Below, in pieces: positions 23,988-35,200 of a DNA stretch of 64,000 bases (positions are counted from its first letter, which is position 1; each line of letters opens with the position of its first letter). The stretch lies in NCBI GenBank assembly GCA_002633005.1, contig NMRA01000147.1:246001-310000 (forward strand), read 5' to 3'. Made by a program: the position numbers and the translations under genes. The notes under the pieces were generated by a model. It did not search any database. It was not told where the DNA came from and saw nothing but the letters and a program-made list of their open reading frames with translations. The stretch comes from Phoronis australis (lineage: Eukaryota; Phoronida; Phoronidae).

Positions 23988-24184
23988 TGGTGATTAGCCC
24001 GCAGGCAATGAAGGGTCAAACACTAAGTCCTTGTTTGGAGGCGGGCACTATTTGGGCAAACGTTTGATTCAAAATATGTTACAATGGGCTGTGTTAATTA
24101 GAGTCAGCAAGTGAATTATTGAACACTAGCCTCAATTCACTTTCGTATCTCTTAGTCAGGCACAAACTACAACAGTGAGTAGCT

Positions 24185-24376
24185 TCAACAATATTTCTTA
24201 AGATTGCCTGTCCAAATAACTTCATGCACACCAGCTTTCTGAAGAACAGCTTCAAAGTCTTGCTTTATTTTTGAAAGGCAAATGACATCTCCATGTGCTA
24301 GAAGCTTTGATTCAATGAACTCCAAACAAAACTGTAGAAAAACATCTCTGAAAACTGGGGATTCGTCACTCTCCAC
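24185..24376 (-). pseudogene. Second coding remnant of the same transposon
   Basis: A 63-residue frame with helical, charged composition (VFRDVFLQFCLEF, LSKIKQDFEAVLQKAGVHEV). It lies upstream of the CXC-like segment on the same strand and probably belongs to the same broken gene. No recognised domain. Confidence 0.35.
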
Positions 24377-26007
24377 AATCTTTGTCTTTCTCTTTTTTAC
24401 AGCATGATGATCTGTGGTACTTGGCTTCTAAGACACAAGGTCTTTATCTTTGAATTTCATTTGCATATTCAGGGCTCTGGACTGAGCTGTTGCTTGCGAT
24501 ACAAGTCCAACTGAAAAAAACCCGAACTGTTAACACTAATTTAACATTCAACTATGAGTGAGTTGGCATGCAACTTTTTCAGACGGACGTATCAGGAGCT
24601 GATCCACCACCAGCCTAACAAATTTACATGCCGTTTGATCTGTAGCCTAATAATGTTGATCGTCTAATAATTAGATCAGTAGATGCAGCTGAAAATAAAT
24701 CAGCTGATATACCTGTGCAGTGATTGAAATTTAATTTTTTTAAATCAGATGCTCAAACCATAGTCAATCGATTTACACTTAAGGTAATCGACGTTTGACG
24801 AAATGGACAGTGGCTTCCATCGTCCTCAAATTTCGACGGCGACGATGGCCACTTAGGCACTTTAATTTAATTATCATTGCAGCTGCTACCTAAGTAATTA
24901 ATGTTTACAAAAAATTGAGACTACGGCAGGGGATGACGGCCACTTGGGCATGTTGTTTGCAACTATCTACTCCATTTAACCTTCTCAAAAATTTTAGACT
25001 TAAAGTGCTTTAAAATCACACCCACAGTATAACGCCATAGGATTATCCCTTAGCGCAAGCAGTGTCGATGTGGCAACTGAATGGAGTGTTCGAAAAACAG
25101 GATTGCAGGAGTATTTGTTTAAACTGGGAACAAATGAAAACATTAACGACCTCCTCAGAGGCATCTCTCTACGCGGTACTTCTAAACTTATAGGAACATA
25201 ATTTGCCGAAAAGTATCCGGCATATGAAGTACCTATAGTATGATCATCGTCTCTACTGGGTCAGCAGTATTGTCTAAGGCCTAGGCAGTCAAGGGGCTGA
25301 ACAAGTTAAAAAACAACTGGTGATAATACTGAATCACACGTGGAAAACACCAAAATGTATTTTTAAAAAACACGTACCTGTTTTTGAAAGCTATACTTCT
25401 TTCTCTTTCTTGAAATGTGGCCCATAATGTACTTTTCCTGCTAACAAATGATGCACTCATGTTTCAGAATGTTCCTATCTTGTTCAGGTTAATTGGGTGT
25501 TTCAGATTTTGGAAGTGATTGATTTTCTTGGGAAATCTTGGATAACATCTGTATCACTTTCAGCAACTTCAGCTTTAGTACTACTGTTGGTGCCTTGAAA
25601 CGTTGCTATGCCGTTCTATGTCCTTTCAATTTTCTGGTCTGACACTTGGTATTCTAGTCTATAGCACTCAGCAGTATACTGTGTAGGCTACCAGGACATG
25701 CAGCTGTTTTCTGCACAAACGTTTGTGACACCTCTTCTTCTTTTTGATCTACTGATCTACAGAGTTCCACAGTCAATCAGCTTTCGTCAGGAAGCTTTCC
25801 TAAGCTTCTTTAGGCTCTGACATCACAATTTTGTGCTGTTTGATAAACCTTGAATTATACAGACATCACATTCCATGGGAGCAGCCATATTGAAGTAACT
25901 AAGCACAACAATACAATCTGGCTCTCTGATTGGTCAATTCACTAGAAAAGCGCCATCAAGTGGCAGGAATATGCATCATATTTTGTGCAACAAAAACACC
26001 TTTTTTT

Positions 26008-26149
26008 AAAAAAATGTGCAAGTGTAGACGTGGGAACTTTTTGGAATTTGATTTTTAGTTATATTATCTAGCCACATAGAAAAAACTAGGTTGCCCCCCC
26101 CAAAGTACTCACAAGGGTGAACGCTATGAGATTTGGCCCACGGACTAAT
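26008..26149 (-). repeat. Right terminal inverted repeat
   Basis: On the minus strand begins TTAGTCCGTGGGCCAAAT and includes TGTGAGTACTTTGGGGGGG and AAAGTTCCCACGT. Confidence 0.75.
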
Positions 26150-27128
26150 TATGTTTTATATGTACTGGAGTAAATTTCGATTGAACGATTGATATCTCCC
26201 GATTGTTGGCCGATATTATCATTTTCAGTTCGGATAGTCGTCGGAAGCTTTGTGTCTCAGCAGAAAAGGTTCACGGCTGCAACGGATCAAAAAAATCGCC
26301 CGATCAGGCTAGTAAAAAGTCAATTGTCATAATCGACATCAACCAAGGTACAAAACAAGGGAGTGCATGTTGATTTTCGGTCACATAAACCGATCTCGGA
26401 AGAGAACCATTCGCCAAATCGGTGGACCAGACAGAAAATCCCCAATAGCGACCGCCTGGCAACGACGTACCAACATTGAGCTCAGCTGAAAGAGGTCATC
26501 ACCATTGATCCGACGGTGCCTGAAGAACTTTCCCCGGTGGCCAACTGTACCAAAAGCGTGGGGCTCAAACAATATCAACACAGCCCTTATCTTTCGATCT
26601 TAAACCCCAACAATGTAGGTTTGTTTGGTAATGGACATATTTCATGCAATCTAACAAGAAAAGACACAGGGCATCAGCATCATTTGTTTAGTATACACTT
26701 TGGCGGAATTCTTTGTGAGGGAAATGAAAAAAAAAATCTCACCAGCTGACACTCGACAAAAACGTGAAACTAGTAGAAAAGCTAGACAAGCCCCTGGAAG
26801 AATTAAAGTCATGTCCTGAAATGAAAGTAAAGTTTAGCTTAATTAAGTTGTTTATACACGACTTCTGTCAAAAGTAACTTCAAATTTTGATCACTCAACT
26901 ATACCAAATTGAATTCACTTGATCCGTGTTTAAGATTTAACACAATTGTTCGAGATCACACAGGATGTCTAAAACGACGACCCTTGGATCAAGACAACTG
27001 TAAACTTTTGCTCCAATTTTAACCAATTGTTAGTCCTTTCAACTTCAAAAAGTCACCTTTAGCCTTAAGAAATGACAAATTGCGACCAATTTCGCAAGGC
27101 TAATTGGTCTAAACTAAAAGTTTGCTTT
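26150..27128. other. Intergenic, no gene recognised
   Basis: Contains CGAT-rich text but no alignable repeat copy, domain-bearing frame or splice-supported exon that I can defend. Confidence 0.4.
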
Positions 27129-27422
27129 TCACAGAAGGCGGGTTAAATAGTAAATACCTGAAAGAGTTACATTATATAAACATGGGCTTCTGTTTTTGAT
27201 TTGTGTGTACATGTAGGTAACAGCGAAACAATGAATGAATCTAATTTCAGGTAACCTAGACTTCCCTGCCCGCGCAACGCAAAATTCTTGTCCCTCTAAC
27301 GAGTAACGGAGTATTCCACCTCTTGCACTTCTTTTTGACTCCCTGCTGGCGCACACTTTTAATTTCTGCCCGCGATAGTATTCTTCATTGAAGACTAGGG
27401 TGACCTGAAGCAAGTTATTAGT
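27129..27422 (-). CDS. Possible coding exon, unassigned
   Basis: An open minus-strand frame follows a plausible acceptor (CTTGCTTCAG before GTCACC); another (CATTTTTTCTTTTGCAG) lies about 60 bases further upstream. The local CpG and GC content is higher than the surroundings. The product (VFNEEYYRGQKLKVC..., GQEFCVARAG) matches nothing I know. Could be a chance frame in GC-richer DNA. Confidence 0.18.
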   Translation of the reverse strand, partial: TNNLLQVTLVFNEEYYRGQKLKVCASRESKRSARGGILRYSLEGQEFCVARAGKSRLPEIRFIHCFAVTYMYTQIKNRSPCLYNVTLSGIYYLTRLL

Positions 27423-27509
27423 ATTTGTGCCAGATAATAGAAAACTGCAAAAGAAAAAATGTGATAATGTTCGAGGCGGAAATTCAGAAGTCGCTATAAA
27501 CCACAATGC

Positions 27510-28490
27510 GGTGTCAAAAACTACTTTGCTCTTCCAAACTAAGTCGCCGCATTGAATTGAAGTTGTTTTGGGAACACGTCACGTGTTTATTGCATCTTTA
27601 CACTTTAACTGGTAGGCCTAACAGAACCCATTCAAACATCAATGTTGGAAATCTGACAATACGCGTACGTGGTGTACAATCTTGAGTTCGTTGCGTTCGT
27701 GAAGACGGAATGAAACCGTGTGATCGGAGTTGATTCGATGCGTTTTACTGTAGTCTGTATCTACGATGGGACAGTTGGTCGTTGGATTAAAGCACGGTTA
27801 CAAGCCATTCATAAGGCTTTATCTGTTTTCAAGCTCAAGAGTGTACAGAAGGTAAATTGTCAGATTTTCAACGCAGCATCTTTTACATTTTTGTGCAACG
27901 GTCGCACGATGGACGAACTGTCATGTCATCGCGGAGGTTTGCACTCAAAGAGTTCATTCTCAATATTTTACGGTTAAACAAAAACCAACGCGGTGTCAAG
28001 ACATGGATCACATCAAACGTTTATTGAAGACTTTAATTTACTCCTGGTGCGGTGTTGCACTAGAAACAAAATTTTCCACAGACCGTTGTCAACAGAACCG
28101 TCAATTCCCATCAATTTCTTTCCATGTTTGAATTATCCGTTGTTATAACAACGGTCAGTATGATTATTCATTAACTCGATCACCCTTCGTGAGCTTAAAA
28201 CGTCGCAATCTATTTAATGATGTAATAACGCAACATCTTTGTTACTTCACTAATTGGTTTCATTGCTTATTCAACGTACGTGTTATATTTACCGTTCGCT
28301 CTCTTGTCATAAAATGCATCAACAGCGACACATAGACACGAAAATGCACAATTTAATGACGTATATCTAAAGTCATAATGCAATCAATCGACAAACAACA
28401 CAGCATAAGTAGTATCTAGTCGCATTTTGTAGAAAGGGAGGTAGGGTTCCGGGTCCTACCATACGGACACGACAAAATACAGTCAACGTG
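27510..28490. other. Intergenic, no gene recognised
   Basis: Nothing assignable; no tandem structure or RNA gene seen. Confidence 0.4.
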
Positions 28491-28496
28491 TTGTCT

Positions 28497-28567
28497 TTAG
28501 GGCTTTCGTGGATAATATTCCTTCCCAAATTATCGTTGCCCCCCACTCCAACATCCTAGATCCGACA
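28497..28567 (+). mobile_element. 3' end fragment of the hAT-like element
   Basis: GTTGCCCCCCACTCCAACAT, then CCTAGATCCGACAGTGG. The same GATATCCTAGATCCGCCACTG terminus is seen at 11070-11093 and inverted at 54337. Confidence 0.5.
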
Positions 28568-28791
28568 GTGGTGGTATAAACAAGGACGCTCGATACGGAA
28601 TAATCACCGTGGTCGTCATCCGCTCACATTATTCTAGTTTTCATGGTTTTAATTCAAAATGCTTCACCTTCGAACAGACCATGGTCAATTGGAAACGCAC
28701 TCTTACCCTTGTTGAGTATATCAGATGCATCATTGGTTGTCAAAACAAAACACAAAAAGTAGTTGCATTCATACGACTTATTCGCAGCTTT

Positions 28792-28973
28792 TCAAGGACG
28801 GAGAGGAATATTGTCTCCACATTCTTTTTGACATAATTCCTTAGAATTAAAACGGTTGCAGTTGCCGCCACAACCTGTGTACCAAAAACGGTAGCAGAAT
28901 CCTCTGTGAAAAGCCCACACTCCCTCGTAGGGTCCGTGACACGCTCCTTCGTCAACGGGCAAATTACAGCAAT
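28792..28973 (-). CDS. Kunitz/BPTI-domain terminal exon, partial gene
   Basis: The exon starts after a strong acceptor (TTCTTACTCTTCTTTCAG) in phase 1, as Kunitz exons usually do, and runs to an in-frame TGA, so it is a last exon. It encodes one Kunitz domain with all six conserved Cys: CNLPVDEGAC, then 14 residues to C, CYRFWYTGC, then GGNCNRF, and CQKEC. Two extra Cys occur, one directly before Cys I and one in GGNCN; together they could form a fourth disulphide (inference). The loop between Cys II and III is 14 residues rather than the usual 15. The P1 position after Cys II is His, not Lys or Arg, so classical trypsin inhibition is not predicted. A signal-peptide exon must lie upstream on the minus strand; I could not identify it. 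Possible roles are protease inhibitor or channel/receptor ligand. Confidence 0.8.
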
Positions 28974-29024
28974 CTGAAAGAAGAGTAAGAAACACAAACA
29001 GACTGCATCCCTTAGCTGAATTTC

Positions 29025-29630
29025 TTAGACGTAAGAAACTCGCGAAAATGCAGGATCACGCAAGTCTTGGAGAGATATTGCGAGTGCCTCGCGACTGTCC
29101 GTATTCAACGGAACTTTTGCCCAAATTGCTGAAGTAAGTGTCGCTAGATGAAAGTCGTAAACAACAAAAAAAAATAAATTATTAACTGTTTTGAAATATT
29201 CACCTCGCCGTGTTTCTACAGCATGTAGAAATTGACCATGCCCTTTATTGGGGACTGATGTATCCTGTATCAGGCAAATGTTTTTCGATGACTGAAAAAC
29301 CTGAATCAATTCCAGGAAGCATAGCTTTAATTCACACTGCCTGGTTGACTTTCACACGTGTCTGTCTAAATCGACCTCTAATGACGATTTTCATACACAT
29401 TTAAAAAGAACATTGTAAATTCATTAGAGTCACGACCATTCTTGGTGCCACAAAATCCGTTAAGATCCGCAAATAGCCTCTACCATAAAGATAAAGCATG
29501 ACCTACACCAGCCCTCGAGAACACATTTTCTCACAAAGCATTACTTTTAGATTAATGTCCTCGGTAGGAAGGACAAATCTTGGGTACGCCCCAACTTAGA
29601 TATTCCTGTTTTGTGCCTACTTTATTCATG
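29025..29630. other. Intergenic, no gene recognised
   Basis: AT-rich; should contain the missing 5' part of the Kunitz gene if that gene is compact, but I see no signal-peptide exon with a matching phase-1 donor. Confidence 0.35.
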
Positions 29631-29631
29631 G

Positions 29632-29987
29632 GTGAGAAACAACATGACCGCTGGTCCTCTAAATCGGACTGACTCACCCAAAACAGAAGCTCCGGGGATC
29701 AAATGGGACCGTCGCACCAGAAAATGGGACTGCCGCACCTAAAAACATGACCGCCCCACCAGAAAACAGGACCGCCGGGGACTGAACATGACCGCCGGAC
29801 AATATGCGGTTTCAATGATCCCCGGCGGTCATGTTCAGTCCCCGGTGGTCCTGTTTTCTGGTGAGGCGGTCATGCTTTTAGGTGTCAGTCCCATTTTCTG
29901 GTGCGACGGTCCCATTTGATCCCCGGAGGTCCTGTTTTGGGTGAGGCGGTCCGATTTAAGAGGACCGGCGGTCATGTTGTTTCTCAC
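29632..29987. repeat. 356-bp near-perfect palindrome made of 21-bp units
   Basis: Left arm 29632-29798 and right arm 29822-29987 are inverted copies at roughly 93% identity over about 167 bp, with a loop of about 23 bases around AATATGCGGTTTCAATGA. Each arm is itself a chain of about eight units of 19-21 bp of the form GGACCGCCGCACCAGAAAA (variants TGACCGCCCCACCAGAAAA, GGACCGTCGCACCAGAAAA, GGACCGCCGGGGACTGAACA). The outer ends are GTGAGAAACAACATGACCG and its complement. No coding frame. No clear target-site duplication was found. Confidence 0.9.
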
Positions 29988-29999
29988 TCGTGTTATTTT

Positions 30000-30590
30000 G
30001 GTTTAGAAAACAACAGTCTTCAAAACTTTGATGAAATTCGTCGGATTTTGTCTAGTTTACTTTCTCCCATCTAGTCGTGAAGGAAATCGATCTAAAATCA
30101 ACTGTAGATAATTGGTTAATTAGACGAAATTTCATCGATTTTTTTATTGGAAAGGACATGTAATTTTAAATCACATTTTCGAAGGTGTCGTCCATTCCAG
30201 TGAGTACGTTTATTGATATTTATGCTTTACTTATATCCGAGATCAGAGGAATCACTCAAAACTCGGCAGTTTCTACAGTACGTACGCATAACCATAAGCA
30301 GTTGCATGTAACTTACGCGAATCACATTTGCGGGTGAAAACAAGAATGAGGATAAGGCATGTAGACCTTGCTGGAAATAAAGGACGACACATTATCTGCT
30401 TGTTGAGAATAACAAACATAAAATCAAACGTTTGCAGTATGGTCACGTGATTGTGACGTTTGTTTTTGTAACGTCACAGTGCCTGATCTCGTGCAGTGCA
30501 GTAAACCGCATGAAAAGTTCAAATCGAACTAGAAAAAAATCAAGCCAGGAATTTTTGTTTAGATTTTTTCAGGTCTCGTGAGTTTCCGAA
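30000..30590. other. Intergenic, no gene recognised
   Basis: AT-rich sequence with no assignable feature. Confidence 0.4.
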
Positions 30591-30596
30591 GGTAAT

Positions 30597-30764
30597 GTTT
30601 TGCTTATCATGGTGACCGCTCACTGAGTTCACGTTAAGGACAACTGTAGTCTCTACCTCAGTTAGTTTGCGACAACTATTGTTTTGCTTATCATGGGGAC
30701 CGCTCACTGAGTTCACGTTAAAGACAACTGTAGTCTCTACCGCCGTTAGTTTGCGACGATAACT
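30597..30764 (+). repeat. 84-bp tandem duplication (2 copies)
   Basis: GTTTTGCTTATCATGG followed by GACCGCTCACTGAGTTCACG and an ACAACTGTAGTCTCTACC block occurs at 30597 and 30681. The unit is 28 codons and stays open on the minus strand, giving a repeated peptide (LTEVETTVVLNVNSVSG), but no gene context supports coding. Confidence 0.85.
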
Positions 30765-30779
30765 ATAGCTATAGGTCAC

Positions 30780-32270
30780 GGGAAAGCATGCCGAGAAACC
30801 AACATATTCTTACTGGATCCACGTTTTTTGTTACTCCATCAACTATTTCTGGTTTACTCGGGACTTCATTATCAGGTGCTGCAGACTCTTCACTACCAGA
30901 GACTGGATACGTACCTTTGCCGTGGTCAGTGGAGAGGTCCAGACGAGAAAGCAGTGTCCCATCCGTATCCGGCAACACATAGAGTAAACTCACTGTTACG
31001 CGTTATTGTTTCCAATCTAGCTTTTTGTGATGGGCTGCATAAAGTTACAGTTCGTTTATATCTAAATGTTTTGACCCGTGCGTATGATTTTGAGACACAA
31101 TCCCTGCTAAATCACGCAACTCAGGTGATGACATGAAAAGTTTTTGAAAATAACTTATCCTCCTTCAAGAGTCATTTCAGAGAACTAAAACTGGACATTC
31201 TGCTGTAAGTACGTGTACTATATGTTCGTAATCTTTGTGTAAATATCTTTCGCTTATGGTAACCATTCACTGAGTATAAAGCTACTTTGTAAATATCTAA
31301 TAGTATTAGAATGAGTTGGCCTAGTTCTTGTAAATACTGTAAATGTTTAAATGCAACTTTTGCTTTGCATCCACTAGCCTGAGCCATTGGCTTATTTAAC
31401 TGTTCTTGCTTAGGAGGCTCAGTACAGTTATTACAGTGTTTTGGCTGCCGACACACACCCAAGTGCATGTAGACGACTCCTTACCTCACGTCCTTATCGA
31501 GAGTCTGAAAAAAGAAAAGGTTTTTTGGCGTTGCAAATGAAATTCAAAAGCACTACTCACTATAAGTGAAACTTAATTAGGCTACATATTCGAAATCGAC
31601 TAATTTATAATATGGGGAAAAATACCGGCACATAAAATAGGACTAAAATAACCAAATTTGACAGCTTTCTCCCCAAATTTTCCACTTCTCTGCAAGTGCT
31701 AGAAACAATCTGACTTCCGATTCAGAATTCTTATTCTCTCTAGATTCTAAAAATATGTTCATAACACGCCCCTTAATAGCTTTTTTGGCAATTTTGATCT
31801 GTCTGAAATCGCACCCGGCTTCTCAGTCAGCAGGGCGACAGGGGTTGAAAGCACCATTTTGCATATTTTCACGAAAGACGTCGCTCTAGTCGGTTAGGAC
31901 TCAATGTTGGCTTACGTTTGAATCGAAAGTAGGTCACAGCTAAAAATTTGGCTTTTCTCATCCAAAAGCACAAGTAAATCACTTTCCCTAATTAAACCAC
32001 CCGCCAAACCTGACACACGCCCTGTATTTAAATTCTAGGCTACAGCCAATAACTCTTCAGTGCTAAAATAATGCATGTCCGGCAGACATCGCATTGTTTA
32101 CATCGTTGAAATAGGTCATCTCGGTGAGGAGCTTACATAAGCTAGGAGCTGCTGTTACGAAATAAAATTACATAAACGTATTACACATAACCGGGCAAGT
32201 TGTTAACCGGGGTCATTATTGAGCACAGATTTTCACAGTGTAGCAGTCTTCCCGCATTTCTGATACGACT
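30780..32270. other. Intergenic upstream of the TspO-like gene
   Basis: One acidic minus-strand frame (30769-30993) ends at a GTAAGA-type donor but lacks a convincing acceptor or start. No other feature is recognised, and no clear TATA box is seen before 32282. Confidence 0.35.
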
Positions 32271-32281
32271 ATTTTTTGAAG

Positions 32282-35200
32282 ATGTCAACAGCAACCAAAA
32301 TGCCTCTTGACGATGGTGAGCAAGGGTCATGGACTAGTCACAGTCAAGTAAGTAACTGAATTAAATATGAGGTAGATCCGTTCTGAATCCCTGCTGAACA
32401 TAGGCCTACTCGTATATGTGCGTCAGAGCTTTAGAGTTACTCCCAGATATGAATATATTTTTATTTCATTGAAATATCTAGAGAGTCCAACGTCCATTAA
32501 TTAGGATTCGAGAAGCACCGGTGAAAGGTTTTTGACCATCGTTATATGACCTTTATGATCATCTTATCACTGAAACTTATTTAGTTGGCCAACCAAACGT
32601 TTGTGGTAATTAGTGATTTTGTTTTTTCTAAAATGCCTGGCTCTTCATTGCTTTGCTTCCTAACTGAGAAAAGTTAATCTCGAAACATTCAACTATTGTT
32701 AAATCTCTCCAATATCTACAATAGCCTTTGCGGATTTATTTTCAACGTTGAATGAACACTTACAAATTATTCATGGAATGCTATTAAAAGTCTTCAGTTT
32801 GACAAGCGCGTTTTTTTAACCAGAAAGGCATAGAAGTAAAACTGGGAATAGCTTTTGTCGCGGACAGAATGAAAAAACGAAATTATTGAACTTCATTAGT
32901 TTTATACGAACCATTTTAAGAAATATGGCTCTTATAGTAACAAAGGAAAATGTATTTAAATTTCTGGAAGCCATGGAAATAGTGTTATTTGTATTAGTTC
33001 ACAAGCAGGCATGTACAATTTGACTGACATTTTCGGTTACTTGTAATAAAAAATCAATTTCTACTGACTAGGAAGGGCTATATTAAACCTCGATTTGGCT
33101 TTCTCTTATTACGAACATGGCCATTATTATGTTCGCCACATCGTAATCTCGACGGTCGAATAGCTAGCTCCACAGCGAATAGGTTATTAATTGTCAACCC
33201 TCCATTCACTTCCAAATGGAGGTGCATTCATTACACAACTGCTTGTAGAACCACATTCAAATAGCCACGAGCTCAGGTGATTGCTTCTGGTTAAAGTTCG
33301 CTTAGCATGTATCTCACGTCAGAGGTTGAATCATTAATTTAATTATTAGATTTGGAGTGATTTTAAAGTTTTAACTCATATTTTGGAGTCAAAAATATTG
33401 CATTTGATATTGACGGCTACTTTGGCGACATTATTTTTTATTAAAGAATGCAGATCTCATGATTTGATCCTTCGACCTTCTTGGGCTACCAGCACGTCAC
33501 CGATTTCGAATTTTTAATTTTTTTATATCATACGGACCCTGAGGTCGTATTTGTTTTCAAAATAAGCTTAAGAATATGAACCAGCACTTGCTTGAAGGCC
33601 GCCCTAAGCCCCAGTCTCGTCCCCAAGCCTCAAGATGGCGCTGATCGGTTTAATCATTCAAGTGGCTAAACCGATAAGCGCCGTCTTGAGGCTTGGGACA
33701 GGCTGCACAAAGCCCACCATCTCGCTGTAGTACAAAATGAGTGTTTTCTGGACAGACTTAACCGCTTAGACGTTAAACTGATCACAACTTGCGGTTGCAT
33801 TGACAAAACAAATGACATTCGCCGATTGTGTTGATTAGACGTCCGTTGTATGACCGCAAAGCATGACATTTTTCCCGATTGTCCCTTAGTCCAATCTGAA
33901 CTAATCTAGCGGCTACCTTTTGAGTGAAAATGGTTGCTGATTGACTAAGCGATTGATCGACAAACGATCAGAAAGCCCAATCATGTCTTCTTTCCATGAA
34001 CTACCGGTGATAATGTAATTAAACAAATATTGACTTTCACATTCGGCCAATGCGTTAATTTTCAGACCCCAAGATTTGCTTATGCTAAATGCTAACGTTG
34101 TTTGGGCATGCGTGAAGACTCGATCAGCATTACCGGTATCTGTGTTAAGCTAAAAGCATGCTAATCTTTCATATAGTTAAGTGAAGAGCTCCACCTTTAC
34201 TTTGACGATAGTTTTATTAAAATGTCCCTTTGCAGATTATTAAAATGTCAGCATTTGTTTCTGTTATAGGTTTTTAGTCTTTTTTCTCACACCCAGCAAT
34301 CCCTTTTAAAATGTAGCAATGCATGATTAAATTTATAAAGGCAAGCAATCCCTTTCGAATGAACTAGAGGGTTCCACAGACATGGGGTTGAAATTGTTGA
34401 GTTTCACGGGAGCAACAGATAGACTTTGACTTGTACTCCAAGAGGTTAGCTGCTTGAATTCTAATATCTGCTAGAGGATAAGCCATAGCACAACCTTTTC
34501 CAGATTTCCAAGCCGGAGAAATGTAAAGGCAAGCCGCTGTTGATCGGTCTCATCGTCTTCACGTCAGTGTTTTTCCTCATTGTGATGACCTTCAACTTCT
34601 TGTCGTCTTCACCTCTGGCTAAAGGTGGGTTGATTTAATTTTAAAGATCCGCGATTTCCTCATTAGTTTTCACCAGCTACTAGCGCAGAACATGTCCATC
34701 AATCTAATTGCATCACGACCATATTCTGTACTGTCGCTTACGGCTGGAAATATTTGTTTTCTGGAGACGCAAGAGTCTCCTGCTTGTTTCGTTCTAAGGA
34801 CACACTTTTCATAATGCAATTTTGTTGTTTATAAGAAGAACGTGAAAAACGAAGTGAAAAAGTACTGCACCCCGTTTCCCACAAGTCATTCGAAGTTAAG
34901 CATGACTTAAGTCGACTCGATGCTGTGTACGTGACTTCATCAGATTGTAAAATTTCTTTCCAGGGATATTTCTGAACACCACTGGTGACGTATCCGACTT
35001 GTACTACTTAGAAATCACTCCCGCTGGTTGGACCTTCTCCATCTGGGGGTTCATTTACACTTGGCAGATCCTCTGGCTTATCTACGTCTTTGCTGGAATC
35101 TTCAGGAAAAATAGTAACAGAGAATATATCTACATTGGCCCGGAGACGGAGACACCATTTTTCTATTTCCTGTACATCTTTAACTTGGCTTGCAACTTGT

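Larger units (their letters stand above)
22983..26149 (-). mobile_element. Decayed 3.2-kb DNA transposon with long terminal inverted repeats
   Basis: The left end (22983-23145) and the reverse complement of the right end (26008-26149) align over roughly 150 bp. Shared features are TTAGTCSGTGGGCCA, then GTGAGTACTTTRGGGGGG, then AAAGTTCCCAC and TTGCACATTTTT. Inside, a minus-strand Cys-rich ORF remnant (23718-23987) and a further remnant (24185-24376) lie in disrupted frames, so the element is inactive. Flanks show at most a short ATT-type match, so the target duplication is unresolved and I do not assign a superfamily. Sub-terminal sequence also carries a GCGCCATCAAGTGGCAG motif (25950). Confidence 0.7.

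Noticed and set aside
22983-26149. Host CXC-domain gene
   Set aside because: The Cys-rich frame lies inside matching terminal inverted repeats and is broken by stops, so transposon origin is more likely.
30769-30993. Acidic minus-strand frame ending at a GTAAGA donor
   Set aside because: No acceptor or start in the right phase and no domain; the donor could be chance.
21600-33990. CGAT-rich segments at 21.6-22.0, 26.2-26.5 and 33.8-34.0 kb as one repeat family
   Set aside because: They share short CCGATT-type words, but I could not align them over a meaningful length.
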